A stretch of DNA of 44,023 bases. Origin: Calothrix sp. MO_167.B12 (lineage in GTDB: Bacteria; Cyanobacteriota; Cyanobacteriia; Cyanobacteriales; Nostocaceae). Positions 43,881-44,023 of the stretch are shown here, piece after piece; positions within the stretch are counted from its first letter, which is position 1; each line of letters begins with the position of its first letter. The notes under the pieces were generated by a model, which worked only from the letters and a program-made list of their open reading frames with translations, made no database searches and was not told the DNA's origin. Position numbers and translations under genes: made by a program. The stretch spans positions 1 to 44,023 of the forward strand of contig JASJCJ010000052.1 in the NCBI GenBank assembly GCA_030066045.1. Direction: 5' to 3'.

Positions 43881-44023
43881 TTGATACTCCCCATGCCTAG
43901 AAGGCAGGGGATTCTTGAAGAGTCCACAAACGAACTTTCAATGGTGCTATCAAAGACACCCTAGACGCTCAAGCAACGGGAGTTGCAATTGCGCTTACTT
44001 TTCAATTTTTTTCGCTTTCCGAG
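43881..44023 (-). mobile_element. Right end of a second IS200/IS605-type element (partial)
   Basis: On the minus strand the block runs from CTCGGAAAGC at the window edge through AAAAGTAAGC, GCTTGAG and GTCTAGGG to a hairpin (43888-43911; CCCC/GGGG outer and GCCT/AGGC inner stems) and ends TATCAA at 43886-43881. The same words occur in the same order at 143-276 on the plus strand. The element body lies beyond the window. The hairpin ending in TCAA is the form of an omega-RNA 3' end, so the 20 bases from 43880 downward would be its natural guide. Confidence 0.5.

Overview
The window reads as chromosomal DNA of a filamentous, probably heterocyst-forming (Nostocales-type) cyanobacterium. The evidence is a set of cyanobacterial genes (photosystem I subunit PsaD, cytochrome b6f subunit PetP, chlorophyll synthase ChlG, a thylakoid-type FtsH, DUF2973 and DUF2605 proteins), many GCGATCGC (HIP1) octamers, and long intergenic stretches filled with heptamer tandem repeats and small palindromic elements typical of that group. 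No species assignment is attempted.

Layout. 1-276: right end of an IS200/IS605-type element whose body lies outside the window. 474-3082: psaD and a DICT-GAF histidine kinase, both on the minus strand. 3083-5231: about 2 kb without a convincing gene, rich in repeats. 5232-6105: the DUF2973/DUF2605 pair. 6536-8380: thrS on the plus strand, with a possible structured leader. 8381-8893: nested MITE-like elements. 8894-14429: ftsH, a small secreted protein, gltX and tRNA-Asp, all minus. 14925-17495: two genes shaped like succinyl-CoA synthetase alpha and beta but lacking key catalytic residues, including the phosphohistidine. 17896-19740: a large membrane-anchored protein of unknown function.

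19907-34821 is a 15-kb, all-minus surface-polysaccharide locus. In transcription order it holds an ABC-2 exporter (permease then ATPase), a 2-oxoglutarate/Fe(II) oxygenase-like protein, two tandem paralogous zinc-ribbon methyltransferase-TPR proteins (the second fused to a beta-sandwich and a GT-B glycosyltransferase), three GT2 glycosyltransferases, one GT4 glycosyltransferase, and rfbC-rfbD-rfbA for dTDP-rhamnose (the last three joined by ATGA overlaps). The most economical reading is synthesis, terminal modification and export of a rhamnose-containing glycan. The dehydratase rfbB and the Wzt-type carbohydrate-binding tail are not where one would expect them.

35496-43827 returns to photosynthesis and housekeeping: petP, an ArsA/Get3-like protein with an eroded P-loop, chlG, small membrane or hypothetical genes, a PstS-like binding protein, a Crp/Fnr regulator with an NtcA-like recognition helix, an ArgRS-like DALR-domain protein without a catalytic core, a strong candidate for an unannotated small RNA (about 42739-42805), and a Cof-type HAD phosphatase. 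The window closes with a second IS200/IS605-type right end in inverted orientation (43881-44023). All calls come from reading the sequence; no database search was run.
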